Source: Bombardia bombarda
Taxonomy: Eukaryota; Ascomycota; Sordariomycetes; Sordariales; Lasiosphaeriaceae
Length of the DNA stretch: 64,000 nucleotides
Assembly: GCA_030512295.1 (NCBI GenBank)
Contig: JAULSR010000002.1
Location: 9,610,001 to 9,674,000, forward strand
Reading direction: 5' to 3'
The notes beneath the pieces were generated by a model, which searched no databases, was not told the origin of the DNA, and was given only the letters and a program-made list of their open reading frames with translations. This document shows, in pieces, positions 26,601-38,214 of this stretch. The position numbers and the translations under genes are program-made. The stretch's first letter is position 1. Every line of letters starts with the position of its first letter.

Positions 26601-27264
26601 ATTAAAGTAAATACCATAGTTGTTAAGGAAATATTTGAAGCTAGTATAGAAAGTTTTATCGAAAGTTTTAAAATAGTTTTCTATCTAATCGATAAAGTCG
26701 GATTGGAAGGCTTCAAATAGAACGTTGTTTCGTAGTTCTTCGTTATTATAAATTTTAAAACAATTAATTAAATAAGTATTAAATCTCTTTATTATAGCCT
26801 GGTCTTCGTCTATCGGATCGAAGTCTTTACCTTCCTAGGTTAGGTCGGTGATACTAATAATACAACTGTTCGTACATAAGGTTGCTATCGTGATTGTTTT
26901 TGTCGAGGGATATAAGTAGTTAAGTAGGGTTAAAGCCTTTTTTTCTAACTACTAAGTCCTTCGCAAAGTTGGTATAGAGGGTTATGGTCGCTTCCGTCGT
27001 GCGTAGTGGATGCAAATAACTAAATAAAACGCAAAGCCTTTCTTTCGGCTATCCTTAAAGTCTTCGTCTCGGTTTTCCCGTACGTTAAAAAGTTTCTTTC
27101 GCGCTCGTAGTCTTACATCGATTAAGCTTTTTATATATTTAATGCTTTTTCGAATATAATCTTTCGTGCCGCTTCCTATCTAGTAATCGTGGGAATTACG
27201 ATCATTACCGCTATCGGAATCCTTACTATTTTACGGTTAGCTTAGTCGGTTAACCACTAATCAG

Positions 27265-27525
27265 TGTTAGAATAATAAAGTTATTCGTACGAATTACTAT
27301 AATAACTATAAAGAACGGGTTAGTTGGGGGTTATTATTGTTATATTAATCTACTTATTTATATAAAAGGATCACGAACTACGGGGACAGGAAGTGGGTGG
27401 TGTTTGGAGGGGTTCCTAGGATACGTAACCAATCCCCACTATTTTGTACACCTTTCATCCTGTCGACCAATCACAGCTGTCACAACCTAACGGCTATATG
27501 CTTCTAATTGATTGTAAATCCGATA
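27265..27525 (-). repeat. Copia 5' LTR (copy B)
   Basis: 261 bp starting TGTTAGAATA and ending CCGATA, followed directly by the TSD ATTTT. It is the best preserved Copia LTR in the window, with CACAGCTGTCACAACC still intact. Confidence 0.87.
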
Positions 27526-28607
27526 ATTTTAAAAAAAAAAGAATATAATTATTAAAAATAAAGAAAAAACTATAAATAACTTATATAAATTATATAATAA
27601 AAACCGAAAAAGTTTACTTTAAAAATAAAATCCTTATTAATTTAAAAAACTACGAAATCTAGTTATAAATTATTTACCGTATTTACGCTTTTAAATTAAA
27701 GGGATATTTAAAAAAAATTAAAATAATTAACTTTATAAATTATATTTATTATTAATTAAGTATAACCACCGCTATTCGGGCTTATTATAACGCTTATTTA
27801 TTATATAATAAAATAAAAACCCCGAAATTATTATTTAAAAAATATTTAAAACCGTTATTAATTTCGCTAGCTTTATAAAAAAATATTTCTATTAATTATA
27901 TTACCCCCTTTCCTATATATATTAAAGCTAATAAAACTTATAAATATATTTTAATAATTATAAATAAACTTATTAAAATAAAATATTATATATTTATAAT
28001 TATTCTTAATGCTTTAAAATTAACCGAACGATTTTTTAAACGAGTTTATTTATTTTATAAATATCCTGATATAATCGTTTCCAACAAAAGCACTTAGTTT
28101 ATATCTACCTTTTAAAAAATATTTTTAAAAAAACTCGGTATTATTTTACGCCCCTCCTTCGCTTTTTACCCCGAAACTAACGGTTAAATCGAACGATTAA
28201 ATATAAAAATAAAATAATATTTATAAACTTATATCGATTAGGCGTAAAATAACTAGGTGGATTGGCTCCCTTTAATAAAGTTCGCAAATAACAACGTATT
28301 TTTAAAAATAACTAGCACATCTCTTTTTTTTATTAACTATAATTTCTATTTAAAAATAAGCATTAAACCTTATAAAAACCCGGACTTTAAACTTATAAAA
28401 GCTTAGAAAAAAAAGTTCCTCCGCGTTACCGAACTTATTAAACGATTTTACGCGATATAGAATAAAGTTATTGTTTTTTTAAAGTAAGCTTAAAACCGTT
28501 ATAAAGTTAATACTAATATATTAAAAAGCGACGCTCCTAAATATAAAGTTAGCTAATTAATTATATTAAACGTTAAAAACCTTAATATAAGAAGACCGTT
28601 AAATAAA

Positions 28608-28867
28608 TGTAAAAATATCGAACATCCCTAAACACATGCTAAAGCATCCCTAAGCACATGCTAGTTATCTTACTAACTATGTATATAAGCAGCGGCCCTC
28701 GCCTACCTTCCGTTACGAGGGCTAGGTTAAAGTCTTACGCTAATACCAGTCATTGCTCGCTTTCCCAGCTATCTTCATTGCTCGCTTTCCTAACTATCTT
28801 CATTGCTCGCCTACTTAATTATCTTTATTATAACCACCTTAATTAGGCGTACCTACCTTCTCTTATA
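28608..28867 (+). repeat. Gypsy-1 solo LTR inside Gypsy-2
   Basis: 260 bp, with TSD ATAAA (28603-28607) and ATAAG (28868-28872), the single difference being a transition. It is moderately RIPped. It carries an additional copy of the tandem CTATCTTCATTGCTCGC unit, making it longer than the 213-bp LTR of the young element. It splits the Gypsy-2 integrase/chromodomain segment. Confidence 0.9.
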
Positions 28868-29428
28868 ATAAGCTTATACTAAAGTAAAAAGGACCGTTTA
28901 AAGTTTTAAAAGTATTATTATATATAATTGTTTTAGATTTATTTAATAATATTAAAGTTAATAACTCCTTTTACGTATAGCTTATTAAACTATACCTTAA
29001 CGACGGCATTCTAAAACAAAAGCAAGTATAAAAAAATATACAAATAAATAATAGAAAAATTATATCCTATATTAATAAATAATAAAAATACCGCTAAAAA
29101 TATAAAGATATCTTCGATTATAATAAAACAAAAAATAAGCGTTAGTAATACCTCGTTAAATAGAAAAATCACGACGAACCAACTTAATAATTATGGAACG
29201 ACTTAAAGCTATAAACTAATAACGATAATAACAAAACGCTTAATTTTATACGTAAATTCCACGACAAATATTTAAAATATAACCCCTCGCCCTAGTTTAA
29301 AAAGAAGGCGGATTATTAAAAACGATAAACTTAAATAACTAATAAAAGAAAACGGGGTAAACTTCGGGAAATAAAATAAACTTCGGGATTACGTTAATAG
29401 GGAGACCTATTTTTCAAATAAGGGGTAG

Positions 29429-29644
29429 TATTACGGGCCTAGCCCGCTCCTAAGCGTAGAATGGCTCGTAGGGTACTAGCGCCTTAACGCTAAAGCATTA
29501 ATACGTAATAACCCCTTAATTAACATCTTAATTAACACTTTAGTTAGCTTTCCTAGGGATAAAACCCTAGCTTAGGCATACGAATAATTAGTTTCAACGT
29601 ATAACTATAATTATTATAAAGTGTACTTAAAGTTTAGCCCGTTA
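29429..29644 (+). repeat. Gypsy-2 3' LTR (host copy)
   Basis: 216 bp, TATTACGGGCCTAGCCCG to AGCCCGTTA, equal in length to 30743-30958 and 2335-2550. Confidence 0.83.
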
Positions 29645-30958
29645 TAAATATAATCGTTTTTAATAAAAGCACTTAATTTATATTTACTTTCTAAAAAATA
29701 CTTTTAAAAAAGCTCGGTATTACTTTACGCCTCTCTTACGCTTTCTACTTTAAAACTAATAATTAAACTAAACGATTAAATATAAAAATAAAATAATATT
29801 TATAAACTTATATCGATTAAACGTAAAATAATTAAATAAATTAATTCTTTTTAATAAAGTTCGTAAATAATAATGTATCTTTAAAAATAACTAGCATATC
29901 CCTTTTTTTTACTAACTATAGTTTCCATTTTAAAATAAGTATTAAACCTTATAAAAACCTAAACCTTAAGCTTATAAAAGCTTAAAAAAAAAAGTTCTTA
30001 TATATTATTAAACTTATTAAACGATTTTATACGATATAAAACAAAGTTATCGCTTTTTTAAAATAAGTTTAAAACCGTTATAAAGTTAATACTAACGTAT
30101 TAAAAAGCAATGCTTCCGAATATAAAATCGGCTAATTAATTATATTAAACGTTAAAAATTTCGATATAAAAAGACCGCTAAATAAACTTATATTAAAATA
30201 AAAAAAACCGTTTAAAGTTTTAAAAGTATTATTATATATAATTATTTTAAATTTATTTAATAATATTAAAGTTAATAACTCTTTTTACGTATAATTTATT
30301 AAATTATACTTTAATAATAGTATTTTAAAATAAAAATAAATATAAAAAAACATATAAATAAATAATAAAAGAATTATATCTTATATTAATAAATAATAAA
30401 AATACCGCTAGGAATACGAAGATATCCTCGATTATGGCAAAGCGGAAAACGGGCGTTAGTAGTACTTTATTAAATGGAAAAATTATAACGAATTAACTTA
30501 ATAACTATAGAACGACTTAAAGCTATAACCCGGTAATAATAATAATAAAGCATTTAATTTTATACGTAAATTTTACGACGAACATTTAAAATATAACCCT
30601 TCGCTTTAGTTTAAAAAGAAAGCGGATCATTAAAAACGATAGACTTAAATAACTAATAAAAAGAGACGGGGTAAACTTCGGGGAATAAGGTAAACTTCGG
30701 AATTACGTTAATAAAAGGACCCATTTTTTAAATAGGGGGTAATATTACGGGCCTAGCCCGCTCTTAAGCGTAGAATAGCTCGTGGGGTACTAGCGCCTTA
30801 GCGTTAAGGCACTAGCACGTAACAGCCCTTTAGTCAACATCTTAGTTAGCATTTTAATTAACTTTCTTAAAGATAAAACCCTAGCTTAAGTACACGGATA
30901 GTTAATTCCGGCGTATAATTATAATTATTATAAAATACATTTAAGGTTTAGCCCGTTA
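29645..30958 (+). mobile_element. Gypsy-2 second 3' fragment (integrase end plus LTR)
   Basis: Directly after the first Gypsy-2 LTR, the integrase segment seen at 28072 onwards starts again (ATAATCG, then the KLGITLR and chromodomain remnants). It runs on without the solo LTR to a second 216-bp LTR at 30743-30958. It therefore gives the uninterrupted sequence around 28608. The abrupt start inside integrase points to a recombination junction rather than a separate complete insertion. Confidence 0.8.
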
Positions 30959-33362
30959 TAAGTTATAATCGCCTTTATCGTACGTAATAAACGTAAATAG
31001 CTAAGTAAAGCGTAAGGCTTTTTTTTCGGCTATTTTTAAGGTTTTCGTTTTAGTTATTTTATATATTAAAAAGTCTTTCTTACGCTTATAGTCTTACGTT
31101 AATTAAACTTTTTATATATTTAATACTTTTTTAAATATAATCTTTCGTATTATTTTCTATTTAATAATTAACGTAGTTTATAAGCGACCCGCATATATAA
31201 GCGACCCGCGCACTTTTAAACCACGTCGTAACCTCCTAACTTAATTACTCTATAATAATATAAGAAAATTAGTTATATTTAATTATATTCTTTTTTTTTA
31301 AAGTCTCTTTAACTTCTTAGTAGGTTCGTATATTATACCTAGTTTTGCCGTACCTTTTATAACGTCGTAAACCCAACGGCCTAACTTATATAATACCCCC
31401 TTTTACTAACCTTTTACTTAACTATTATTATATAATGTTTTTTTATTTAATTAAATTAAGTGCATCTTTTATAATAAGTGCTTCTTTAGTTTATACGCGT
31501 GTTTTTTTAGTTTTCTAACGCTTTATAAGGGCTTTATTAACCTTATAAAATATCCGAACCTCTTCCCGTAGGAAGGTTATTTCGTAAGTAATTAGCTTTA
31601 TACCTTTTATTAATTATTTTACAGTTAAAAAAATATTAATTAAAAAGCTTTTTTAATATTTAATAATACGATATTATATATATTTTAATTATAAAACGGC
31701 TTTAAAAAAGTTATATAATATTTAAAAAACTTATAAGTTAGCTTTTAAAAAAGGTAGTCTAATCGATATTAACGTTTATAATTTAATATTAAACTTTAAT
31801 AAAACAGCTTAAAAATTATACGGCATTAAGCTAACTCTTCGGAAACTAACTTAAATATTTTCGGCCGTTATAATATTAAAATAAACGGCTTTAAACGTAA
31901 AAAAAAACTCGGTTTTAATAATATAATTAATATAAGCTTTAATAAAAGCTTTTAATTTTCGGCCGTATATTTGCTTTAATATATTAAAATAACTAATATT
32001 TAAAAACTAAATAATATATAAAAAGTATATAAAAAAATAAAAAATAATAATATTTTTCTTCTTATAAAACTCTTTAAACTAAGCCAATAAATAACTTTTA
32101 TAACCGTTTAAAATAATTATCCGATATATACCTATTTACTAACTAATAATATACTTATTAAAATATTAAATCCAATCTAAAGCTATATTATTATTCGTCT
32201 AATCGTTTATTAAGGTTTTAATTACCCAAAGAAAAGGAAAGCCGCACTCGGTATATTAAAAAGTAAAATAATTAATACCTTACAAAATCAAAAACGGTAG
32301 TAATACAAAGCCGTCGCTACTTATATATTCGATCGCTATCGCCCATTTTCAATTACTAAGCTAAAATTACTTACTTTAACCGCGTTAATTTATACGTATA
32401 ACAACCATATTACTACAAATAATCCTTATTATAAAGCCTATTTCGTCGAAATTATAAAAATCGTAATTTTAATTGCCGTATTTCGCCCGCATATTAACTA
32501 TAAGTCGGAACTACGCGTTTATTAGGTCAAGATCTTCGTAGAGGGCCTTTTGAAAATCGTATGCACGTAAAAAACGCGTCTTAAGCTCGGAACGGCGTTG
32601 TATGAAGTTATATAGCCACTGTTTGCCGACTAGCTCCGCGCTACGCGTCTTGCGGAGGAGATCGGCCATATTTCGCATATCGTTAATCCGGGGCGGAAAT
32701 CCTCGTATATTTAAATCAAGTATATATTATAAAAGGATCTCTTTTTTAATCAAAGTCAAATTGTACTAAGCATTACGTTTATCGGCCTTTGGAATGCAGC
32801 CCTTTATTTGGTCGCGGAGGGTGGTTTTAGGAACGTCGTACATCTTTGTAACGAGTCGGATTAACATTTCTTTTATTATACGAAGTGCCTCAATAGCAAG
32901 AGTAATTCTACCTTCTTTTATTTATATAAATATTATGTTATTATAAAAAAATCGCGTATTAAGATCAAAAGGTTGCGACGCGGTCTGAAAGTGCGCGGGT
33001 CGCTTGTATGCGCGGGTCGCTTATGAACCACGTTATAAGAATTACGATTATTATTATTATCGGAATCTTTATTGTTCTACGGTTAGCCTAGTCGGTTAAC
33101 CACTAATTAATGTTAGAATAATAAAGTTATTCGTACGAATTATTATAATAATTATAAAAAATAGGTTAGTTAGGGGTTATTATTATTATATTAATTTATT
33201 TATTTATATAAAAAGATTACGAATTACAGGGATAGGAAGTGGGTGTTTTTCGAGGGGTTCCTAAGACACGTAACTAGCTCCCCACTATTTTGCATCTTGT
33301 CGACCAATTATAGCCGTCATAGCCTGACGGCTATATGCTTCTGATTAATTGTAAATCCGATA
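30959..33362 (-). mobile_element. Copia 5' fragment (copy D), split by Fot1-like element
   Basis: Minus orientation: LTR 33111-33362, then 33110-33036 and 31168-30959, which match 27264-26980 of copy B. It ends abruptly at the Gypsy-2 LTR on the left. The interruption at 31171-33033 is a DNA transposon with TA duplication. It is RIPped and carries no open frame. Confidence 0.82.
31171..33033 (-). mobile_element. Fot1/pogo-like Tc1-mariner DNA transposon
   Basis: 1863 bp flanked by TA (31169-31170 and 33034-33035). The ends are imperfect inverted repeats of about 60 bp beginning ACGTRGTTYATAAGCGACCC, with the block ATAAGCGACCCGC occurring twice in each end. The minus strand around 32850-32200 keeps large pieces of a pogo-type DDE transposase: VPKTTLRDQIKGCIPKADKR (helix-turn-helix part), GFPPRI, VGKQWLYNFIQRR, and a DEIGF-like block from the DETGF active-site region. 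It is RIPped, with stops, but less than its surroundings. The size and TA target fit Fot1 elements. Confidence 0.9.
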
Positions 33363-33757
33363 ATTTATGATAATTTTAAGATTTTTATAGTTATAATAAT
33401 TTTAAAAAGCTTTAAAATATTTTAAGCTCCGGCTATTATTTTTTTAATATTTTAATAATAATTAATAATTCTCATATAAAATATTTAAATAAAAAATATA
33501 TAATTAAATAAAAAATATTAATTTTTTTTATAAAAAGACTTTTTTTATAATTTAATTTAAAACGTTTATTTTAACGATTATAAGCTTAAATTAATTATAA
33601 ATTTTTAAAGTTAAGGTATAAAAAATACTTTTTTAAATTATATTTTTTTTAATAAAATTATAAAATAATCTTATAATATTAAAGAATTTTTTAATAAAAC
33701 GTCAATAAAAATTAATAAATTTTAAAAAACGTTAAAACTGCTTTTTTATAATAAGTA
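33363..33757 (-). mobile_element. Gypsy-2 reverse-transcriptase fragment, inverted
   Basis: About 395 bp that is the inverted equivalent of 3500-3960 in the host Gypsy-2 copy, very AT-rich. Near 33757 it gives way within a few bases to GC-balanced DNA. This is the right-hand edge of the RIPped block. Confidence 0.75.
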
Positions 33758-34227
33758 AGAGTTAATTAATTACTAGATAAGCCAAGGAGGCGGTGTTAAG
33801 CCCGCCGAATTTAGCTGGCGCGTCCCGCCATTTTAAGCGGCTTTGACACAGGTCTCTAACGAGTACCATGTACCTGCACCGCGTGGAGCGTCGAGGGCCC
33901 CACCAACCCCCCTCCCTAATCGTTAATCCGTTCCGTTGCATTCCTTAAATCGCGGTGAGGGATGGTCCCAACTGAGGGCTTCTTTGTCGAACTTTGAGGA
34001 ACCCAGAAGCCTGACTCCCTGGCAGCCATTTCTGGCTCTCGACTTTGCCTATAAATGTCCTCGCGCGCTGACCGTTCCTGGGCCCTCAAACCCTCTCTAT
34101 TGAGGGTTCGAGGGCTCACGTCGTGCGAATCATCTCTGCTTTTGACACTAGCTCCTGCCATCGGCATCACTTCGTTGGAAGCCTTTACTACGAAATCCGG
34201 TCGCTTCTCAATTGATCGTCTGCTGGA
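33758..34227. other. Boundary segment between RIPped block and DUF3435 gene
   Basis: GC-balanced DNA starting abruptly after the AT-rich block. It contains an inverted repeat GGCGG (33789-33793) / CCGCC (33802-33806) with a 8-base spacer. If the DUF3435 gene is a captain, the element's left end should be here. No TIR partner was found elsewhere in the window. Confidence 0.4.
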
Positions 34228-36813
34228 ATGCCAACTAGAACAGCAACCACTCGCCCGCGCTCTAGAGCGACTGGGCTCCTCGACCATGACGCTGACTTTC
34301 TCAATCGCTTCGCCGCACGAGAGGAGCAGGCCCGCGAGGCCGAGCGACCGACACCCTTGACGGTGCAGCAGCACGCCAAGTACCGCAAGAAAATGGAGGG
34401 TGTCCGTTTCATCAAGCCGAAGTATGCGGCCGAGACTGAGGTTAACGTCAGCGGGATCTTTGGGAAATGGAAGCGGTTCGTTGCGAAGCCCTACTGCCCC
34501 GCCTTCTCTAGAGGACATCCCTTCAGCTGATCTCTGCGAGCCAGGTACTGCGATCAGATGGAAGTCGGAGACTGGGAGGTGACGATCCAAAACCTGACCC
34601 GCGCGACGATGGAGGACTTCTTCCTCTGGGTGTGCGAAGCACACAGGATCAAGTCCTGGGGTACATCGCAGGAGTATATCCGCCAGTTTCAGCAGCTCTA
34701 CACTTCTGTCACCGGCCGTTACCCCGACCGCAACGACATCAGGGAGCTCTGCAAGGTGCGAGGCGGATTGTCGACATCATGGAAGCAGCGTATGCTAACA
34801 TGCCAGCAGTATCACGACCGCATCCTGGTTTCCCGCTTCGACCTGCGGGCGCCGAACGTCGCGATGGCAAACCCGTGCTCAACGTCGATTCCCTGCGGGC
34901 CATCCTTGTTTTCAACATTGCGTACGACACCAGCCTTCGTCCCCTCGAGCTGCAGCGCTTCAACGACTCGGGCTGCTATATGATTATCTGCTACACTGGG
35001 GTGCGGCCTGCCGAGCTGGTGCATAACGAGAGGAAGCCACCGAAAGATGGTTCCCTCGAGGAACTCTTCGGCGTCAAAGCCGTCATAGGGGTTGACGACG
35101 ATGACGATGAAGAGCCCGCCGATCCGGATTCTGCGGAGCTCTGTGCGCTCCTCCTGAAAGAGACTGTCAGGCGTGACCGGGTGAAAGCCCTCTGCTACGA
35201 GGACATCCTTATGATGGTTGTCCGCCACCCAGTTACGGGGCGAGCTACCATGGCCATGTCCATCAAGTTCACTCATCACAAGGGATGCGACAACAAGCCA
35301 AGGCCGTACGTTGATGCTCTATAGCCTCGTAGGTATGATAGTTACTGATGTGTTCTAGGACGATCTTTTTCCTCACCCGTTCTAAGAAGCTGTTATTCTG
35401 CCCCATACTGCTCTTCCTCGGTATTGCACTGTTCAACGACGCCTTTTACTCGGACTGCCTCAAGGATGCGAATTCCGTACTCGGCACTGAGGTCCTAGCA
35501 GGCTATAAGTGCTTGCCGATGTGCTGGAAACAGTCCAAGTTGAAGACCCCGTTCTTCCGTCGGGTTGCCAAAGACGGTACCGTGTCCGAGGATGAGGCCA
35601 TGCTGTATTCTACCCTAAGGGATCATATGGGCGACCAGAGCGAGGATGCGGGCTTCGAGAAGCGATGGACGCCCAAGTTCGGGCGGAGAGGCGCTGCCAA
35701 TGCCGCGAATGGTACGTTGAAATCTTGCCCAGTGCGAGCCGACTGCTTAGCTAATCACTACGCCTTAGGGATTGCACCGGATTCGGTTCGCGACCAGATG
35801 ATGCGGCACAACCCCAGGTACTTCATGTTCCAGGATGCCTATCTAAACCGGATTGCTAAGTTCCACCTCCAAAATACCTTCCTGGAGGAAGAAGTGGAGG
35901 ACCAGATGTTTCGGTTGTTCGCGCACGTCAGCCTGACCCGTGACCCTCGCGCCACAAGAGACATGGTCCCCCGGAGGTGTGGGCCAATTTGGCGCCAGAC
36001 CCGGAGATCACCGAGCTGGAAGAGCAGAGGGCGGAGCTCAAGCACGGTCAGTATCGCTTTGACGGTCAGGAAAACGAGGCCGAGATCCGAGAGCTTACAG
36101 CAAACATCAAGTCGAAACGGACCCAACGTAAGAAACAAATCGTAAAGGAGCACCGCGAGAACTACTTCTATCACCGCCCAACCTGGGATCTCGAGAGGCA
36201 AGCGAGAGGAGAGGAGATAGTGGAGTATGTCGAACCAGCTATTGATCTCGTCATTCCCGAGCGTGCAAGATCAGCCGAAATCCTCTGCCACCAGCCGGAC
36301 AATCTAAGCGATGAAGAAATAGCCAGGTTGAGTGTCGAAGTCGTCGAGCTGTACGTAGCTCTATGCGGCAAGAGAGAGACGGCCAAGCGCAAGCGCCCCA
36401 AGCCCTCAGCCGGCCTTGACCCTCCCGTGGCTTCGAAACGCATCAAGCTCGAAGTCGACACCGATGTCGAGTTCAAGCCCACGCCTACCCCTTTTCCCCT
36501 CCTCATACATCCCGACCAGTGTCTAGAATGCATTAGCGACGAGCGCATGTCAGTCGAGGAACGGGCCTTCCGGTACTGTCGGCCTCAGAAAAGAAACGAC
36601 CACTTTGACGATAATCATCTGGAGGCGAAGGAACGTGCTGAACGGCTTGGCCAGCCGATTATATGCAATAATAAGAGGTGCAAGGACGTGAAGCTGCATA
36701 CTATGAATCATTTCAGAAATCATGTCCACTCGGTTCATAAGATCAAACTTCGGACAACTGAGCAAGTTCAGCAGAGGCGAGATCGGAAGCTCAAGCTCCG
36801 ACGATCGCGATAG
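34228..36813 (+). pseudogene. DUF3435 tyrosine-recombinase-like gene, two frameshifts
   Basis: Resembles fungal DUF3435 proteins, the family that includes Starship captain recombinases. I infer five exons, 34228-34475, 34545-34755, 34810-35305, 35359-35711 and 35769-36813, with four GT-AG introns that join the conserved blocks in frame (for example GKWKR to YCDQM). Recombinase-like residues: Arg in CYTGVRPAEL, Arg in FGRRGAANAANG, His in DQMMRHNP, and a Tyr about 11 residues on. The C-terminal half has a coiled, basic region and a C2H2/CCHH-like zinc motif (CNNKRC...H...H). Two breaks: a net 1-nt loss at about 34858-34863 (after RAPNV), and a five-C run at 35968-35972 where six C are needed. 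These may be true mutations or, for the C run, a base-calling slip. It lies about 470 bp from the RIPped block and points away from it. Confidence 0.85.
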
Positions 36814-37458
36814 TCGGTTAGATTTGCATTAATGGTGGGCACATTCTATGGGAGCGGTATGGCCGTTCTACTAAGCATCACAAAGGGAGCACCTATAGAG
36901 TTCGAGTTCAGTTCGTGTATTTTACGGTATTATATATAACATTAATCGTATTCCTCGCTTCTAATGTCTCACGCTTGCGAACTTCGAAAGTCCGAGGGGG
37001 ACAGCCGTGCTACCTTGGTGGATGTCCAATCCCAAGCCACGATATCACCGAAATCTCACAGTCCCGTGTGGTGTGAGACCTCTATAGCAGTTGCTTTTTG
37101 ACATACCAGTCATAAAGGGGAGTGCAGTTCGAGCACCGAAACAAAGCCAGCTCGGTTCCTGGATCTAACTGCATCATATATTTTCTAGGGGGGTCACTGG
37201 GCTAGGTAGGTAGGCAGGAACACTGGCCTTTGGAACTCGACCAATCCCTCGAGAACTTCTTCCATTCTGCGGGAAACTCTTTTTGAGTCGGGGCGTTAAT
37301 AACTGAATAGAAACCCGACTTGTATAACTCCCAGTCTTCGTCGGAAGAAGAACGTTTCAACATATTACAATTCTTCTAGATAGCTTCAAATACATGCTAG
37401 CGACAAAGGATAATTATTGCGATGAAAGCCTTGACCGTAACTCGCTGTTTTTTTTTTT
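36814..37458. other. Intergenic, no gene seen
   Basis: About 645 bp between convergent broken genes. A T-run at 37448-37460 lies against the stop of the minus-strand lipase-like pseudogene. Nothing else is recognised. Confidence 0.5.
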
Positions 37459-38205
37459 TTAATTATCGGAGAGACTAGAAAGATTGAAGTTGGCCGTACC
37501 GCCAGTGACTTGCGTTCCAGGTATCACATTGCGACCAGAGATGGGACCATTGAATACAAGGCTACTGTACGAAGTCTCTCCCCGATCGCTCTCAGTGAGG
37601 CTAGCAGGCTAAATAAGACGCTGTTGCCTTTTCGCAGCATCCTTCTTCTCCTTCCATACATCTTGACTCTCTTTAACCATATTATACCAGAGCCAAAGCT
37701 GATCATGTACTCGAACATAGCCAGAGTCCTTTACAATCTTGAATTTTGTCATCTCTGTGTGCGTTGCATTTGAATGCCATTGTTCGAATACGTTGTGAGA
37801 ATCGCCGATTACTTTGGTACTATCTGTAAGAGCTTAGCACCCGACTTCGATTAAGAAAGAGGATATTTGAGGGACTGTATACCTCGCCAAGCCCAATGTA
37901 CCTAACTTCCTTATAAAAGCAAAAGATGTTGATATATTTATTAGAGTTTTTACTTCGGTCGTCAAGCATGTTATGAAATTCTTGTTGAACTGCGGCGAGC
38001 ATCTCAGAGCCTGGCTGCAAAGCCCCTACAATTTCCGAGTTGGTTTTGCGTAGCAGATTTGAGAGTTTCGAGATTAGATGTCCCCCAGTTTGCAAGATTC
38101 GACCTGAGGTGCGGAGTGCCCATGAACGCAATCGCCACGATGCTTTCGAGCAAGTCCTTATCATGCTGCTAAGCCGAGCCGCGAGAGACAAGAACGAAGG
38201 TTCTG
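37459..38205 (-). pseudogene. Lipase-like (SesB-like) 3' remnant with glycine-rich C-terminal motif
   Basis: Minus-strand remains of the alpha/beta-hydrolase (lipase-like) domain found with fungal NLR genes. In order: FMGTPH block, LRKTNSEIVGALQPGSEM, FCFYKEV, GLGE|IVPK joined across a likely 55-65 bp intron (GTATAC...TTACAG, about 37820-37885), SAIL, MTKF. After a charged linker it ends in NGPISGRNVIPGTQVTGGTA..., then TAA at 37459-37461. Such a short Gly/Asn/Thr tail on a lipase resembles the sigma-type amyloid-signalling tail of SesB proteins (inferred, not proven). Stops at 37609-37611 (TAG) and in the PK*SAIL and GSA*QH positions could each come from a glutamine codon by C-to-T; there are at least two frameshifts too. 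The N-terminal half, with the catalytic serine, is missing. It abuts the PEX1 fragment. Confidence 0.75.
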
Positions 38206-38214
38206 TCACTTAAG

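Larger units (their letters stand above)
10184..27525 (-). mobile_element. Copia full-length copy B, RIPped, split by Gypsy-3
   Basis: Minus-strand Copia with 5' LTR 27265-27525, internal part 27264-23656, then Gypsy-3, then 11777-10445, and 3' LTR 10184-10444. The TSD is ATTTT at 10179-10183 and 27526-27530, exact on both sides. Without the insert it is about 5.46 kb, normal for Copia. The 3' region (11670-10450, minus) contains the RNase H remnants also seen in copy A. The 5' region (26600-27260) is gag-like and repeated at 30960-31170. No open frame survives. Confidence 0.88.
2960..29644 (+). mobile_element. Gypsy-2 (Ty3 chromovirus), RIPped host copy split by insertions
   Basis: Four segments read as one Ty3 element: 2960-3997 (reverse transcriptase into RNase H, with remnants of ITxDHKNLExF and the TxKQLT region), 9816-10183 (end of RNase H), 27526-28607 (integrase, with PETDGQTERLN-like remnant) and 28868-29428 (chromodomain-like end), followed by the LTR 29429-29644. 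The gaps are filled by Gypsy-1 (TSD ATACA/ATATA), Copia copy B (TSD ATTTT) and a solo LTR (TSD ATAAA/ATAAG). Gag and the 5' LTR are missing. Every frame carries many stops. This is the oldest layer of the stack. Confidence 0.8.

Noticed and set aside
1..33757. AT-rich block as a centromere
   Set aside because: The AT richness is explained by RIP of identifiable transposons; no independent centromere evidence can be read from sequence alone.
37510..37773. Plus-strand frame of 87 codons
   Set aside because: It lies opposite the lipase remnant, whose minus-strand motifs (MTKF, glycine-rich tail) are clear.
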